Source: Arenicella sp.
GTDB lineage: Bacteria; Pseudomonadota; Gammaproteobacteria; Arenicellales; Arenicellaceae
Direction of reading: 5' to 3'
Assembly (NCBI GenBank): GCA_016763815.1
Contig: JAESTB010000234.1
Location: 1-11,089 of the forward strand
DNA length: 11,089 nt
Shown here: piece by piece, positions 1 to 7,665 of the stretch
Numbering within the stretch: the first letter of the stretch is position 1
Layout of the letters: each line of letters opens with the position of its first letter
Program-made: the position numbers and the translations under genes
Notes under the pieces: model-generated
The model's input: only the letters and a program-made list of their open reading frames with translations
What the model was told of the DNA's origin: nothing
Database searches by the model: none

Positions 1-862
1 GCTCGCTATTGCTCGGCAAGGAAATGGACCTGCCATTTATCTCAGCCGAAAAATACCTGTTCAACGATTCAGCGCTCGCTTTGCACATGCCTTACGCTGA
101 CGATAATAACGATATCGCCAGCCACACCATTGCCACTGGGCAAAATGCAGGCTGGATTTGGGACATCGGTTTAACTCATAGATGCGGCGTAGGCCACGTT
201 TATTCAAGCGAGTTTTTAGGCGACGACGAGGCTGAAGCGAATCTTCATGCGCACTTAGGCCCAGCGGCCGATGACATTAGCCCGCGTAAAATCAAGTTTA
301 AGTCTGGCCATCGCCACAGTTTTGGAAAGGCAATTGTGTCGCGGTAGGTATGTCGGCTGGCTTTGTCGAGCCACTCGAAGCGACCGCCATCATGCTAGTA
401 GAAATCTCAGCTCGTTATATTGCCGAGAACCCGCCCTCGAATCAAAATATCATGCGCATCACCGCCAAACGCTTTAACCAGCAGATGGATTATCGCTGGG
501 GTGGTATTATTGATTTCTTAAAATTACATTACATGCTCAGCAAACGGCCTCAACCCTATTGGCAAGCACACACCCAAAAGGCTAGTATTCCTGATTCCTT
601 GAAAGAGGATTTGGAAATTTGGGGCCACCGCGGGCCGATCAACACTGATTTTGATAGTGCGATAGAACTTTTTCCCGCAGACAGCTACCAATATGTGATG
701 TACGGCATGGGCTTTAAGCCCGATTTTAAGCGCCAAGGGTATCTCTATAACGAGCGTGCGCAAGCTGACCGTATCATCCAACAAAACCAAAAAATAATCG
801 AACAGATGTTGCGCACTTTACCGCCACATCGGCAATATACTCAGCAATGGCTTGGAGCATAG
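1..862 (+). pseudogene. Flavin-dependent tryptophan halogenase family protein, 3' part, frameshifted
   Basis: This is the C-terminal two thirds or so of a PrnA-like FAD-dependent halogenase; the reading frame is open to the window edge, so the N-terminal FAD-binding region lies outside. The first part (to the TAG at 345-347) contains GWIWDIG, matching the family's WxWxIP motif with Gly for Pro, followed by VGHVYSS and an IKFKSGHRHSF stretch. The second part (open from about 323 to the stop at 860-862) continues with NCVAVGMSAGFVEPLEAT, the conserved block usually read as GLSxGFLEPLEST, holding the catalytic-region Glu; the Ser that normally follows that Glu is Ala here. The two halves join perfectly if the TTTT run at 320-323 is given one extra T, which restores SFWKGNC. 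So a single-base deletion, or a sequencing error, breaks the gene. An ATG at 350 lies two bases after the premature stop, but the split would separate essential parts. Members of this subfamily are known mostly from bacteria that also carry SapC and TonB receptor genes; substrate unknown. Confidence 0.85.
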
Positions 863-864
863 TC

Positions 865-882
865 GACTATTCAAAAATAGTC
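865..882 (+). repeat. Short perfect hairpin after the halogenase stop
   Basis: GACTATT (865-871) and AATAGTC (876-882) form a perfect 7-bp stem with a 4-base CAAA loop, three bases after the halogenase stop codon. No T run follows, so it is not a standard intrinsic terminator. It lies in the 79-base gap before the SapC-family gene and could be an mRNA-processing or 3'-end protecting structure within one transcript (inference). Confidence 0.4.
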
Positions 883-941
883 AGATATCCACTAAACTGT
901 CATGGCTAATAACAAACAATTATAAAAACAGAAGAAAGATC

Positions 942-1724
942 ATGGCCGAAGAACAACGCATTCCTACCCTTACCGAACTGACCTTAAGCGCTCATTCAGA
1001 CTTAAAGGTGGACCCAAAAGGGGCACTTAAAGTTGCCGCCAATCAACACATGATTAACTTAAAAGTCAGTGAAGTCGGTATGGCCGTCAGTAGCTTTCCA
1101 GTGTTCATCAGCCGTGCATCTGAAAAATCGGATTGGACCCTCTCGGCGATTAACAGCTTTGAGATAGGCAGTAATTTATTTATCGAAGACGACGCATGGA
1201 CCGGTACACATTTGCCAATCGGCATGCAAACATACCCGTTCTTTTTGATGCGCTCACCAGCTGACACAAAGAACTTTACAATCGGCATCGATGAACAAAG
1301 CAATGCATTTTCAAAGGAAGAAGGTGAAGCCTTATTTGAAGATGGCAAGGCGTCTATTCGCCTAAGCCAAGCGACCGCACAGCTTGAGCTAGAAGTTAAG
1401 CACGATGTGCACACCTATAAGTTCGCCAAAAAAATCGAAGAACTTGGGTTAATCAGAGCCATTGACCTACAAGTTCAATACCACAATGGTCGTGTTAACA
1501 CGCTAAAGGGGCTGAATACGATCGATGAGCTAGCACTACATGAACTTGAAACCGAAAAATTCGAAGAGTTAAGAAAAGAAAGCTATCTGCTACCACTATT
1601 CTCGATGTTGACGTCAATCTATCAATTCAATAACTTGATTAAGTTACACAATCTAAAGAGCCCTGAAAGCACCATTGCTCAGGTTAAATTGGAAGTACCC
1701 AAAGAAGAAGGGGCCGAAGCTTAA
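942..1724 (+). CDS. SapC family protein
   Basis: The 260-residue product matches the SapC family (Pfam SapC, PF07277), soluble proteins of unknown biochemical role, not to be confused with the SapC permease of the Sap peptide transporter. Recognisable family blocks are the central LPIGMQTYPF (residues 91-100, the usual xPxxxRxYPF region), IGIDEQS (114-120) and ALFEDGK (130-136), followed by a charged helical C-terminal half. No signal peptide or membrane segment is seen. The frame is open back to 852, which would overlap the halogenase stop, but the ATG at 942 is chosen because the purine-rich AGAAGAAAG sits just upstream and the family alignment starts shortly after it. It follows the broken halogenase gene by 79 bases on the same strand, a pairing common in Proteobacteria, where such genes also sit beside cupin-like proteins and TonB-dependent receptors. 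It is intact although its neighbour is broken. Family assignment is fairly firm; function is unknown. Confidence 0.85.
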   Translation: MAEEQRIPTLTELTLSAHSDLKVDPKGALKVAANQHMINLKVSEVGMAVSSFPVFISRASEKSDWTLSAINSFEIGSNLFIEDDAWTGTHLPIGMQTYPFFLMRSPADTKNFTIGIDEQSNAFSKEEGEALFEDGKASIRLSQATAQLELEVKHDVHTYKFAKKIEELGLIRAIDLQVQYHNGRVNTLKGLNTIDELALHELETEKFEELRKESYLLPLFSMLTSIYQFNNLIKLHNLKSPESTIAQVKLEVPKEEGAEA

Positions 1725-1760
1725 ATAGATTAGCTTAAAACGTTAAATCAAGTTCCGAAT

Positions 1761-1799
1761 AAAAAGGTCTCAAAGGTAACTCTGAGGCCTTTTTATTTT
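1761..1799 (+). terminator. Intrinsic terminator after the SapC-family gene
   Basis: The arms at 1761-1772 (AAAAAGGTCTCA) and 1783-1794 (TGAGGCCTTTTT) form a 12-bp stem with one G-T wobble and a 10-base loop, and the T-rich tail runs on to about 1799. It begins 36 bases after the SapC-family stop codon and closes the halogenase/SapC transcript. Because the A run precedes the stem, it could also act weakly on the other strand, but no minus-strand gene ends here. Confidence 0.85.
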
Positions 1800-1868
1800 G
1801 CAGCAGAACGGCAACTTCCACGTGCACAGAAGGTCAAACGGCCAACCTTAGACATCAACCACCGGACA

Positions 1869-1896
1869 TTGACGGATTGTCGACTAACGCTATGTA
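1869..1896 (+). promoter_or_regulatory. Candidate sigma70 promoter for the copper protein/HMG-CoA reductase operon
   Basis: A TTGACG box (1869-1874, five of six bases of the -35 consensus) is followed after 16 bases by TATGTA (1891-1896); TGTAAT, two bases further on, is an alternative -10 with an 18-base spacer. Transcription would start near 1903, giving a leader of about 40 bases to the GTG at 1943. It is the best match between the upstream terminator and this gene. No operator was recognised. Confidence 0.45.
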
Positions 1897-1942
1897 ATAG
1901 TAATCGTATAACTACAATAATAAAATCAGAGGAAATGTACAG

Positions 1943-3889
1943 GTGTCTATCAAAACTATTCGATCCAGCGTGTTGCCAGCCCTAGTTCTATTACTTTTAT
2001 CCAATACCGTCGCCGCCGAGGCATTAATCGCCGACAACTTTGTACTCATCGACCACCACGGCAAGGCTCAGGAGCTTTATTACCATAGCGACGACAAAGC
2101 CGTTGTTATTGTCGCGCAAGGAAATGGTTGCCAGATCGTTAGATCTAACTTAGAAGACCTGAGAGCAATTAGTAACGACTATGCTGATCAAGGCGTTGAA
2201 ATTCTGATGCTAAACGCCAATATGCAAGACACCCGTGCAACAATCGTGGCCGAAGCGAAAGAATGGGGTAACGACTTCGCAATTATGAAAGACCGCACTC
2301 AAATTATCGCGCGCTCTTTAAAACTAAGCCGAACCGGTGAAGTGTTGGTGATTGACCCCAGAAACTGGCAGGTAGTGTATCGTGGCCCGCTCAGTGATCG
2401 AGTCGACTTTGAGCGGCAAAAAAATAAAGCCGATAAGCGCTACGTACGCGATACGCTTGATGCCCTTATCGCCGGTAAAAAAGTGACTCCAAGCACCGTT
2501 AACGCTCCAGGCTGCATAATTAATTACGACGATATCGACCCCGCTACAATTAGCTACAGCGAAACCATCGCACCAATCCTCAAAGAGAATTGTGTGGCTT
2601 GCCACGTGCAAGGCGGTATCGCCCCCTGGGCGATGTCTGAATACGCCATGATCAAAGGTTTTGCGCCGATGATGCGCGAAGTTGTGCGCACCAAACGTAT
2701 GCCTCCGTGGCACGCCGACCCTGACATTGGCCATTGGCGCAACGAAGTCGGCATGAGTGACGAAGACACTAAAACGCTGATCACTTGGATCGAAGCTGGC
2801 GCACCTCGCGGTGAAGGAGATGACCCACTAACGCAAATACCACCACTTGAAAACGTATGGACCTTAGGTGAGCCTGACTTAATCGTCGACATTCCAGCAT
2901 TTGAAATACCAGCCAGTGGTACTGTAGATTATCAGTTCCCAAACGTTCCAAACCCATACGATAGAGATGTATGGGTTGTTGCTGCCGAAGTGATACCCGG
3001 CGATCCAAAGGCGGTGCACCATATTCTAGCTGGCTCCTCAGATAGGCAACCTAAAGGCCGTTTATCAGAAATTTTTGAAAACTTTATTATCACCTACGCA
3101 CCGGGTAACGAAGCATCCTCAATGCCTGCCGGAACTGGCGTGTTTGTGCCAAAAGGCGGGGTGTACCAATTTCAAATGCATTACACACCCTATGGTAAGA
3201 AAACCGTGGATCGTAGTCGAATCGGCTTACATTTTTCAGACAAACCACCAGCGAATTTTTATCGCGAACAGGTTATTGTGAACTTTGAATTGGCTATTCC
3301 AGCAAATGCTGAACAGCACGAAGAGAAAGCCTATTTCATGTTTGACAAAGACGCTGAAATCCACGCGCTATTCCCACACTCGCATTACCGCGGTGTAAGC
3401 TCTACCTTTGAGCTTCAATATCCAGATGGCAAAGTTGAAACCATCCTGTCAGTGCCTAACTATGACTTTAACTGGCAACGCACCTATCAATTTACTGAAC
3501 CAAAGCGTGTACCAGCGGGCAGCAAAGTGATACATCGAACCATCTATAATAATTCCTCTAAAAACCGTGGTAACCCAGCACCAGATGAAATTGTGTATTG
3601 GGGTTTGCAATCCGAACAAGAGATGCTTTATGGCTCGGTGGGCTATAGCTGGGTTAACGAAAGCACCGACAAGCCAATCCATAATCCTCGCCGAGCTGGC
3701 TTATTTCAAATGATGGGCCTGATGGACCAAGATTTGGATGGCAAGGTCTCCAAATCGGAGCTGACTAGCAACTTAACTAGGGCGTTCGCTGACGATTTTG
3801 GTAAATTCGATGCCAGTAAAGATGGCCTACTAGACCTACAAGAACTTGCTGGGATGCTAAAAACAGCTCACGAAAGGCCTCAACAATAG
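1943..3889 (+). CDS. Exported multidomain redox protein: thioredoxin-like, cytochrome c, PHM/DBM-type copper monooxygenase, EF-hands
   Basis: The 648-residue protein starts at a GTG preceded by AGAGGA (1928-1933). Residues 1-25 are a Sec signal peptide, with cleavage likely after VAA. Residues about 26-190 are a thioredoxin/peroxiredoxin-like domain with a GNGC motif (Cys63) but no CxxC; Cys191 might pair with it. Residues about 205-290 form a c-type cytochrome domain with one haem site, CVACH (217-221), and a possible axial Met253 in RMPPWH. Residues about 305-575 match the type II copper monooxygenases (peptidylglycine alpha-hydroxylating and dopamine beta-monooxygenase): His359-His360, His413 in QMHY, His479 and His481 in HSH, and Met561 in QEM fit the CuH and CuM ligand sets. 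The C-terminus has two canonical EF-hand loops (595-606 and 623-634). It should act in the periplasm; the haem could supply electrons in place of ascorbate (inference). Substrate unknown. It is the first gene of an operon with HMG-CoA reductase, nine bases downstream. Confidence 0.85.
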   Translation: MSIKTIRSSVLPALVLLLLSNTVAAEALIADNFVLIDHHGKAQELYYHSDDKAVVIVAQGNGCQIVRSNLEDLRAISNDYADQGVEILMLNANMQDTRATIVAEAKEWGNDFAIMKDRTQIIARSLKLSRTGEVLVIDPRNWQVVYRGPLSDRVDFERQKNKADKRYVRDTLDALIAGKKVTPSTVNAPGCIINYDDIDPATISYSETIAPILKENCVACHVQGGIAPWAMSEYAMIKGFAPMMREVVRTKRMPPWHADPDIGHWRNEVGMSDEDTKTLITWIEAGAPRGEGDDPLTQIPPLENVWTLGEPDLIVDIPAFEIPASGTVDYQFPNVPNPYDRDVWVVAAEVIPGDPKAVHHILAGSSDRQPKGRLSEIFENFIITYAPGNEASSMPAGTGVFVPKGGVYQFQMHYTPYGKKTVDRSRIGLHFSDKPPANFYREQVIVNFELAIPANAEQHEEKAYFMFDKDAEIHALFPHSHYRGVSSTFELQYPDGKVETILSVPNYDFNWQRTYQFTEPKRVPAGSKVIHRTIYNNSSKNRGNPAPDEIVYWGLQSEQEMLYGSVGYSWVNESTDKPIHNPRRAGLFQMMGLMDQDLDGKVSKSELTSNLTRAFADDFGKFDASKDGLLDLQELAGMLKTAHERPQQ

Positions 3890-3896
3890 AGGCCTT
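3874..3896 (+). promoter_or_regulatory. Intergenic hairpin covering a stop codon and the next Shine-Dalgarno site
   Basis: AAGGCCTC (3874-3881) and GAGGCCTT (3889-3896) form a perfect 8-bp stem with a 7-base loop that holds most of the TAG stop (3887-3889) of the copper protein gene. The GAGG at 3889-3892 is the only Shine-Dalgarno-like site for the ATG at 3899, so the stem would hide it. Ribosomes finishing the upstream gene would melt the stem, so translational coupling is the natural reading (inference). No T run follows, which argues against a terminator. Confidence 0.55.
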
Positions 3897-3898
3897 GT

Positions 3899-5074
3899 AT
3901 GATCGATTCTGACAAAAAGATACCCCGCTCGGAAGATAACTATTCCGCCGAGGCTATCGCAAAACGTCGACGGTTCATCCGCGAAAAAACCGGTGTGGAA
4001 TTAAAGCACGTGGCACATTCGTCGCAAGATCTAGAAAGCCTCAAGGGCAATATTGAGAATCCTATTGGGGTAGCACAAGTGCCAATAGGCTTGGCCGGCC
4101 CAGTGCGTATTAACGGCGAGCATGCAAAAGGCGACTTTTACGTACCGATGGCAACCACTGAAGGCACTTTAGTGGCAAGCTATAGCCGAGGCATGCGTGT
4201 TCTGTCTGAAATCGGTGGCGTGAAAACCACGGTTATCGAACGATATATGCAGCGTGCGCCAGTATTCCATTTTAACAACGCACAAGATGCGCGAGATTTT
4301 GGCGTTTGGTTTGATGAAAATCTAGACACTATTCGTCAAATCGCTGAGGCAACTACCTCCATCGGCAAGCTATCACACGTAGAACAGTATGGTGTATCTC
4401 GCATGCGCTTCATACGATTTAATTACACCACTGGCGATGCCGCAGGGCAAAACATGTGCGGCAAGGCCACTTTCGCCGCCTGTAATTGGATTGCTGACAA
4501 CTACCCAACGCTAAATCGCTATACCTTGTCAGGCGCCATCGACACTGATAAAAAGCACTCACAATTAAACACACTGCATTCTAGAGGCACTCGTGTCGTT
4601 GCTGAAGCGGTATTGCCTAGAGACGTGGCTTTAAAACTCTTGCGTGTCGATACCAAAGCCTTATTCGATGCACGGCAAGTTAATAATGTAGGCGGCATGC
4701 TTGCAGGTACTAGCAACAATGGCGCGCATTCCGCTAACGGCTTAGCGGCTATCTTTATCGCCACAGGTCAAGACGCCGCAAACATTGCTGAATCACAGTC
4801 GGCGATCGTCTATTCTGACTTGATGGAAAACGGTGACCTTTACTGGAGTATCACACTGCCATCGGTCATCGTTGCCAGTTACGGCGGCGGCACTGGGCTA
4901 GGCAGTCAACGCGAATGCCTAGAGATAATGGATTGCTACGGCAACGGCAAAGCATTGAAACTAGCGGAGATATGCGCGGCAACTGTGTTAGCGGGCGAGA
5001 TATCTCTCGGCTCAGCGGTACTCGCTGGCGATTGGGTTTCGAGCCACGATCAACTGGGCCGCAATCGGCCGTAA
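3899..5074 (+). CDS. hmgA: Hydroxymethylglutaryl-CoA reductase, class I type (mevalonate pathway)
   Basis: The 391-residue soluble enzyme should reduce HMG-CoA to mevalonate and CoA with two NAD(P)H, the committed step of mevalonate-dependent isoprenoid synthesis. Motifs run in family order: ENPIGVAQVPIGLAGPV (53-69), MATTEGTLVAS (84-94) with catalytic Glu88, TGDAAGQNM (178-186) in the cofactor-binding loop, DTDKK (215-219) with catalytic Lys218, GQDAANIAES (290-299) with catalytic Asp292, a glycine-rich GGGTGLGSQ (329-337), and a C-terminal His383 near NR. This set and order fit class I (human/archaeal) catalytic domains rather than class II. No membrane anchor is present. The loop usually read DAMGMN is DAAGQN here. 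The C-terminus ends right after the NR motif, shorter than many relatives. It is the second gene of its operon and ends about 96 bases before a strong terminator. Most gammaproteobacteria use only the MEP pathway, so this gene is notable. Class I hmgA is the archaeal gene name; other names are in use. Confidence 0.92.
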   Translation: MIDSDKKIPRSEDNYSAEAIAKRRRFIREKTGVELKHVAHSSQDLESLKGNIENPIGVAQVPIGLAGPVRINGEHAKGDFYVPMATTEGTLVASYSRGMRVLSEIGGVKTTVIERYMQRAPVFHFNNAQDARDFGVWFDENLDTIRQIAEATTSIGKLSHVEQYGVSRMRFIRFNYTTGDAAGQNMCGKATFAACNWIADNYPTLNRYTLSGAIDTDKKHSQLNTLHSRGTRVVAEAVLPRDVALKLLRVDTKALFDARQVNNVGGMLAGTSNNGAHSANGLAAIFIATGQDAANIAESQSAIVYSDLMENGDLYWSITLPSVIVASYGGGTGLGSQRECLEIMDCYGNGKALKLAEICAATVLAGEISLGSAVLAGDWVSSHDQLGRNRP

Positions 5075-5170
5075 ATTAGACTGCTAATCTACGATGACGT
5101 CAATAAATAGGCGTTAGTTGCGTTGTGCGTTAATTGCTTCAAATAAGATTGTGACTAAATGCTGTAAGAC

Positions 5171-5205
5171 CTCCGAGATATTCACCAAGAATACCTCGGA
5201 GTTTT
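5171..5205 (+). terminator. Intrinsic terminator after HMG-CoA reductase
   Basis: Arms 5171-5183 and 5189-5201 form a 13-bp stem with a single A-C mismatch and a 5-base ACCAA loop, followed by TTTT and then AAA. It lies 97 bases past the HMG-CoA reductase stop and ends the operon. Confidence 0.85.
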
Positions 5206-5420
5206 AAACGCTTAGTCCTAGGATGATGTCAGCTGGCTTGACAGCGGATCTTAATAGCCATGTCAATCAACGTAACTGATCAACAACTGCCAGCATTGGA
5301 ACGCAGTAATTCTTATAAGAGTCGTAGCATCTTTGCGTTTCTTGTAGTGAAGTTGTAACGAAGGTAGACCATCGTGTTTGGTGACGCAGCACTCTGGCAG
5401 CGCCACGCTCACTCAAGCAT
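5206..5420. other. Noncoding stretch between convergent genes
   Basis: With the terminator, the gap between the convergent HMG-CoA reductase and M28 peptidase genes is 346 bases. Beyond the terminator I see no convincing gene, RNA or repeat. TTGACA (from about 5236) and TGTCAA form a loose inverted repeat around a 17-base spacer, but no good -10 box follows. No clear terminator for the minus-strand peptidase gene could be found here. Confidence 0.5.
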
Positions 5421-7643
5421 TTACTTCAACTTAATCGTTCTCGAAACAAGCCGCAAGTCACCCCAGCCCTTCGCCAACACAGTTGCTGGGCGCGCAGACA
5501 ATAGCCTTAGGCCTTGCGCTTCCTCTAGACCGTAGCGGAATCCATTCACCAGTAAGCTTAATTCAGGCTCATGAATGCTTAACGCCAAGTTTAGCGTTAT
5601 TGATCGACACGCGCGCCCATGGCAAAGGAAACCTTTGGTATCGGCGTCACTTTTAGCAACTCCATTTAGCGACATTGAATTAACCAACACGTCACTCGGT
5701 TCGATGCGGGCGGCGACAATATCGCTGTCTGCCGCGTTGATTTGAATAGTCAGCAAACGCTGATCGGCAACCACCTCATTGCGTTCAATTATTACCTCAA
5801 CTCCTTGAGTTTCAAAACTCGGCGCCTTAGCAACATAAGCCGGGTCTTCAAATCCGCTAATCAGACCTCGTCTGAACGGTACTACATCAGTCATAGAGCT
5901 CGGTAAGGGCTGTTTAGTAAACGCTCCGAACTGGGATTCACCCGAGTCAGCATCAGTAAACTGTATGATCGATAAGCCCCGCGGAGCATCGACGCTATAC
6001 GCCGGCACAATCGCAGCGGCTAGCGTAAAAAACAGAATTATTGCTAGCCCCGCAGTTGGCAGCTTCCAAGAAACTTTATTCTGGAACCCATTGCGCGGCA
6101 AAACATGTGGCGCAAAAAGCATCACGCAAAAAACCACAAAAATTGTAAACGGCGCGGCATACTCAAGGAAGAGCATCATCTCACCAAGCGCTGAGGTAGG
6201 CACCACAATCACTAAAAATACGATCGCCGCGACGATTGCCAATAGATCAGCAACGGTATCCTTGCCAACAAAGATAAAACAACAACCAAGGATCATCACC
6301 ACCAATGCCGGAACAATCAAAATGGCGGCACCAGGGAAGAAAAGACTCAAAACTCCGCCGAGCAGCGCCAAGCATGTCCAAGAAGACATTAATAAGCGGC
6401 GTCTAGAGACTGTCCTGCCGAGCAACCATAATGCCAGTAGCGCGCCAAACAAAGCGGCCAAATTTTGTGCTGCCCGCAGAGCCCATGGATGAGCCGCAGC
6501 AAAATGTACCTCCGCTCGAACGGCATCTATACCTGCGGTAACCGCAAGCGCAAAACCAACCCCCAGAACAATCGCCACAAACGGCAATACCAAGGATCGC
6601 ACGGGCGAACCACTACCCTTAATGAAAAACACCGCCAACGTTGAAAGCCCGGCTAACACAATCAGCGGTATACTAAATAGCTGAGGTAAAGCAAGTATGA
6701 CAATTCCCAAAAAGTCAGTGTAAATCCACTGTTGTTCTGGCTCATCCCCGGATTGTTCTACGTAAGCCTCGACCGTATTAAAGGCACTGGCACCCATGTG
6801 AAAGAACGAACGCTTATCCAACATAGCAAGGTTGTCGCGCGAGGTATGGTAAAACTCAGGTGAGCCACCAATGGCAAAGTTACCGACGTCGATGTCAAGC
6901 GCTAAGTACTCGGTAACATCAGTACCATTTGGCATTCGTTGATAGACATCGCTGGCAAGAGAATTGCTAGATGCGGTTTTTATATCTGACTTAAGCGCGC
7001 TGATATCACGCCCGTTCGGTGTACTCGTTTGAAACATTGCCACTGGCCCGCTTACGCCTCGCGCTTCCATACTTACAACGGCACTAACGAGTTTAGCGAA
7101 AGGGTCTTTAGCGACAAAAGAAGCGGCGCCAACGAGACCAATCTCCTCTCCATCGGTAATCAGCACTAGAACTGGGCGAGCCAAGTCTTTATTTTTCAGC
7201 AGTGCGGCAATTTCAAGGCTCGCCGCAACCCCAGCACCGTCATCCCCAGCACCAGGGCCTGCTGGTACAGAGTCGTAATGCGACGCCACCATTACCGCAT
7301 TGGGCCCCGGCTCATTAATCCAAAACATTACGTTACGAACCCGTGCGCAACGCATTGCCTCGCGGCCTTCGCTACAATGGAAATCGTCTCTAACAATGGG
7401 GCTAAAGCCAAGCGAGCGAATCTCGCTAAGTAATCGTTCACGCACTCCATCATTGGGCAATGAATCAACCGCATGGGGCGACTCATCAGCCAAGATTCGG
7501 GCCAACCGTGAGAACGCTCGGTCAGTTTGAAACGCATGATCAGCGACAATTTCAGGCGGCCCAACTATAAGCAACCGAAAGCTGAAAACCAAAAACAAAC
7601 CGACAATCAAAGCGGCCAAACGAACATTAATTTTTATACTCAT
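5421..7643 (-). CDS. Membrane-bound M28 family zinc metallopeptidase (ERMP1-like layout)
   Basis: The 740-residue protein has an N-terminal membrane segment (about 7-27), an exported M28 catalytic domain (about 40-300), some eight membrane segments between 310 and 550, and a C-terminal soluble domain (about 551-740). The two-zinc site of M28 aminopeptidases is complete: His122 and Asp124 in SHYDS, Asp134 or 135 in GAGDDGAG, Glu166-Glu167 in TDGEEIG, Glu193 in SMEARG and His266 in FYHTSRD. The domain should face the periplasm and remove N-terminal residues from peptides; the specificity cannot be told. The layout of M28 domain, membrane bundle and soluble C-terminus resembles eukaryotic ER metallopeptidase 1 and the many bacterial proteins of this shape. 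The ATG start has a modest AGGTG site ten bases upstream (7654-7658 on the plus strand). It is a single gene with no same-strand neighbour close by. Family assignment is firm, biological role unknown. Confidence 0.92.
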   Translation of the reverse strand: MSIKINVRLAALIVGLFLVFSFRLLIVGPPEIVADHAFQTDRAFSRLARILADESPHAVDSLPNDGVRERLLSEIRSLGFSPIVRDDFHCSEGREAMRCARVRNVMFWINEPGPNAVMVASHYDSVPAGPGAGDDGAGVAASLEIAALLKNKDLARPVLVLITDGEEIGLVGAASFVAKDPFAKLVSAVVSMEARGVSGPVAMFQTSTPNGRDISALKSDIKTASSNSLASDVYQRMPNGTDVTEYLALDIDVGNFAIGGSPEFYHTSRDNLAMLDKRSFFHMGASAFNTVEAYVEQSGDEPEQQWIYTDFLGIVILALPQLFSIPLIVLAGLSTLAVFFIKGSGSPVRSLVLPFVAIVLGVGFALAVTAGIDAVRAEVHFAAAHPWALRAAQNLAALFGALLALWLLGRTVSRRRLLMSSWTCLALLGGVLSLFFPGAAILIVPALVVMILGCCFIFVGKDTVADLLAIVAAIVFLVIVVPTSALGEMMLFLEYAAPFTIFVVFCVMLFAPHVLPRNGFQNKVSWKLPTAGLAIILFFTLAAAIVPAYSVDAPRGLSIIQFTDADSGESQFGAFTKQPLPSSMTDVVPFRRGLISGFEDPAYVAKAPSFETQGVEVIIERNEVVADQRLLTIQINAADSDIVAARIEPSDVLVNSMSLNGVAKSDADTKGFLCHGRACRSITLNLALSIHEPELSLLVNGFRYGLEEAQGLRLLSARPATVLAKGWGDLRLVSRTIKLK

Positions 7644-7665
7644 ACGACGTCTACACCTGCTCTAG

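Noticed and set aside
350..862. Independent gene starting at the ATG at 350
   Set aside because: The ATG is internal to the conserved GMSAGF block of the halogenase, and the frame continues upstream to the T run where the frameshift lies.
852..941. Longer start for the SapC-family gene at 852
   Set aside because: It would overlap the halogenase stop and add 30 residues with no similarity to the family; the ATG at 942 has a purine-rich site just upstream.
942..1724. Reading this gene as the SapC permease of the Sap antimicrobial peptide transporter
   Set aside because: There are no membrane segments; the motifs fit the unrelated SapC family (PF07277).
5231..5262. TTGACA promoter in the HMG-CoA reductase/peptidase gap
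   Set aside because: No -10 box at the right spacing and no gene on that strand downstream.
5965..6492. 175-codon plus-strand frame opposite the M28 peptidase gene
   Set aside because: It lies wholly antisense to the membrane-segment coding region, whose protein is clearly real; its own product is low in complexity and has no recognised domain.
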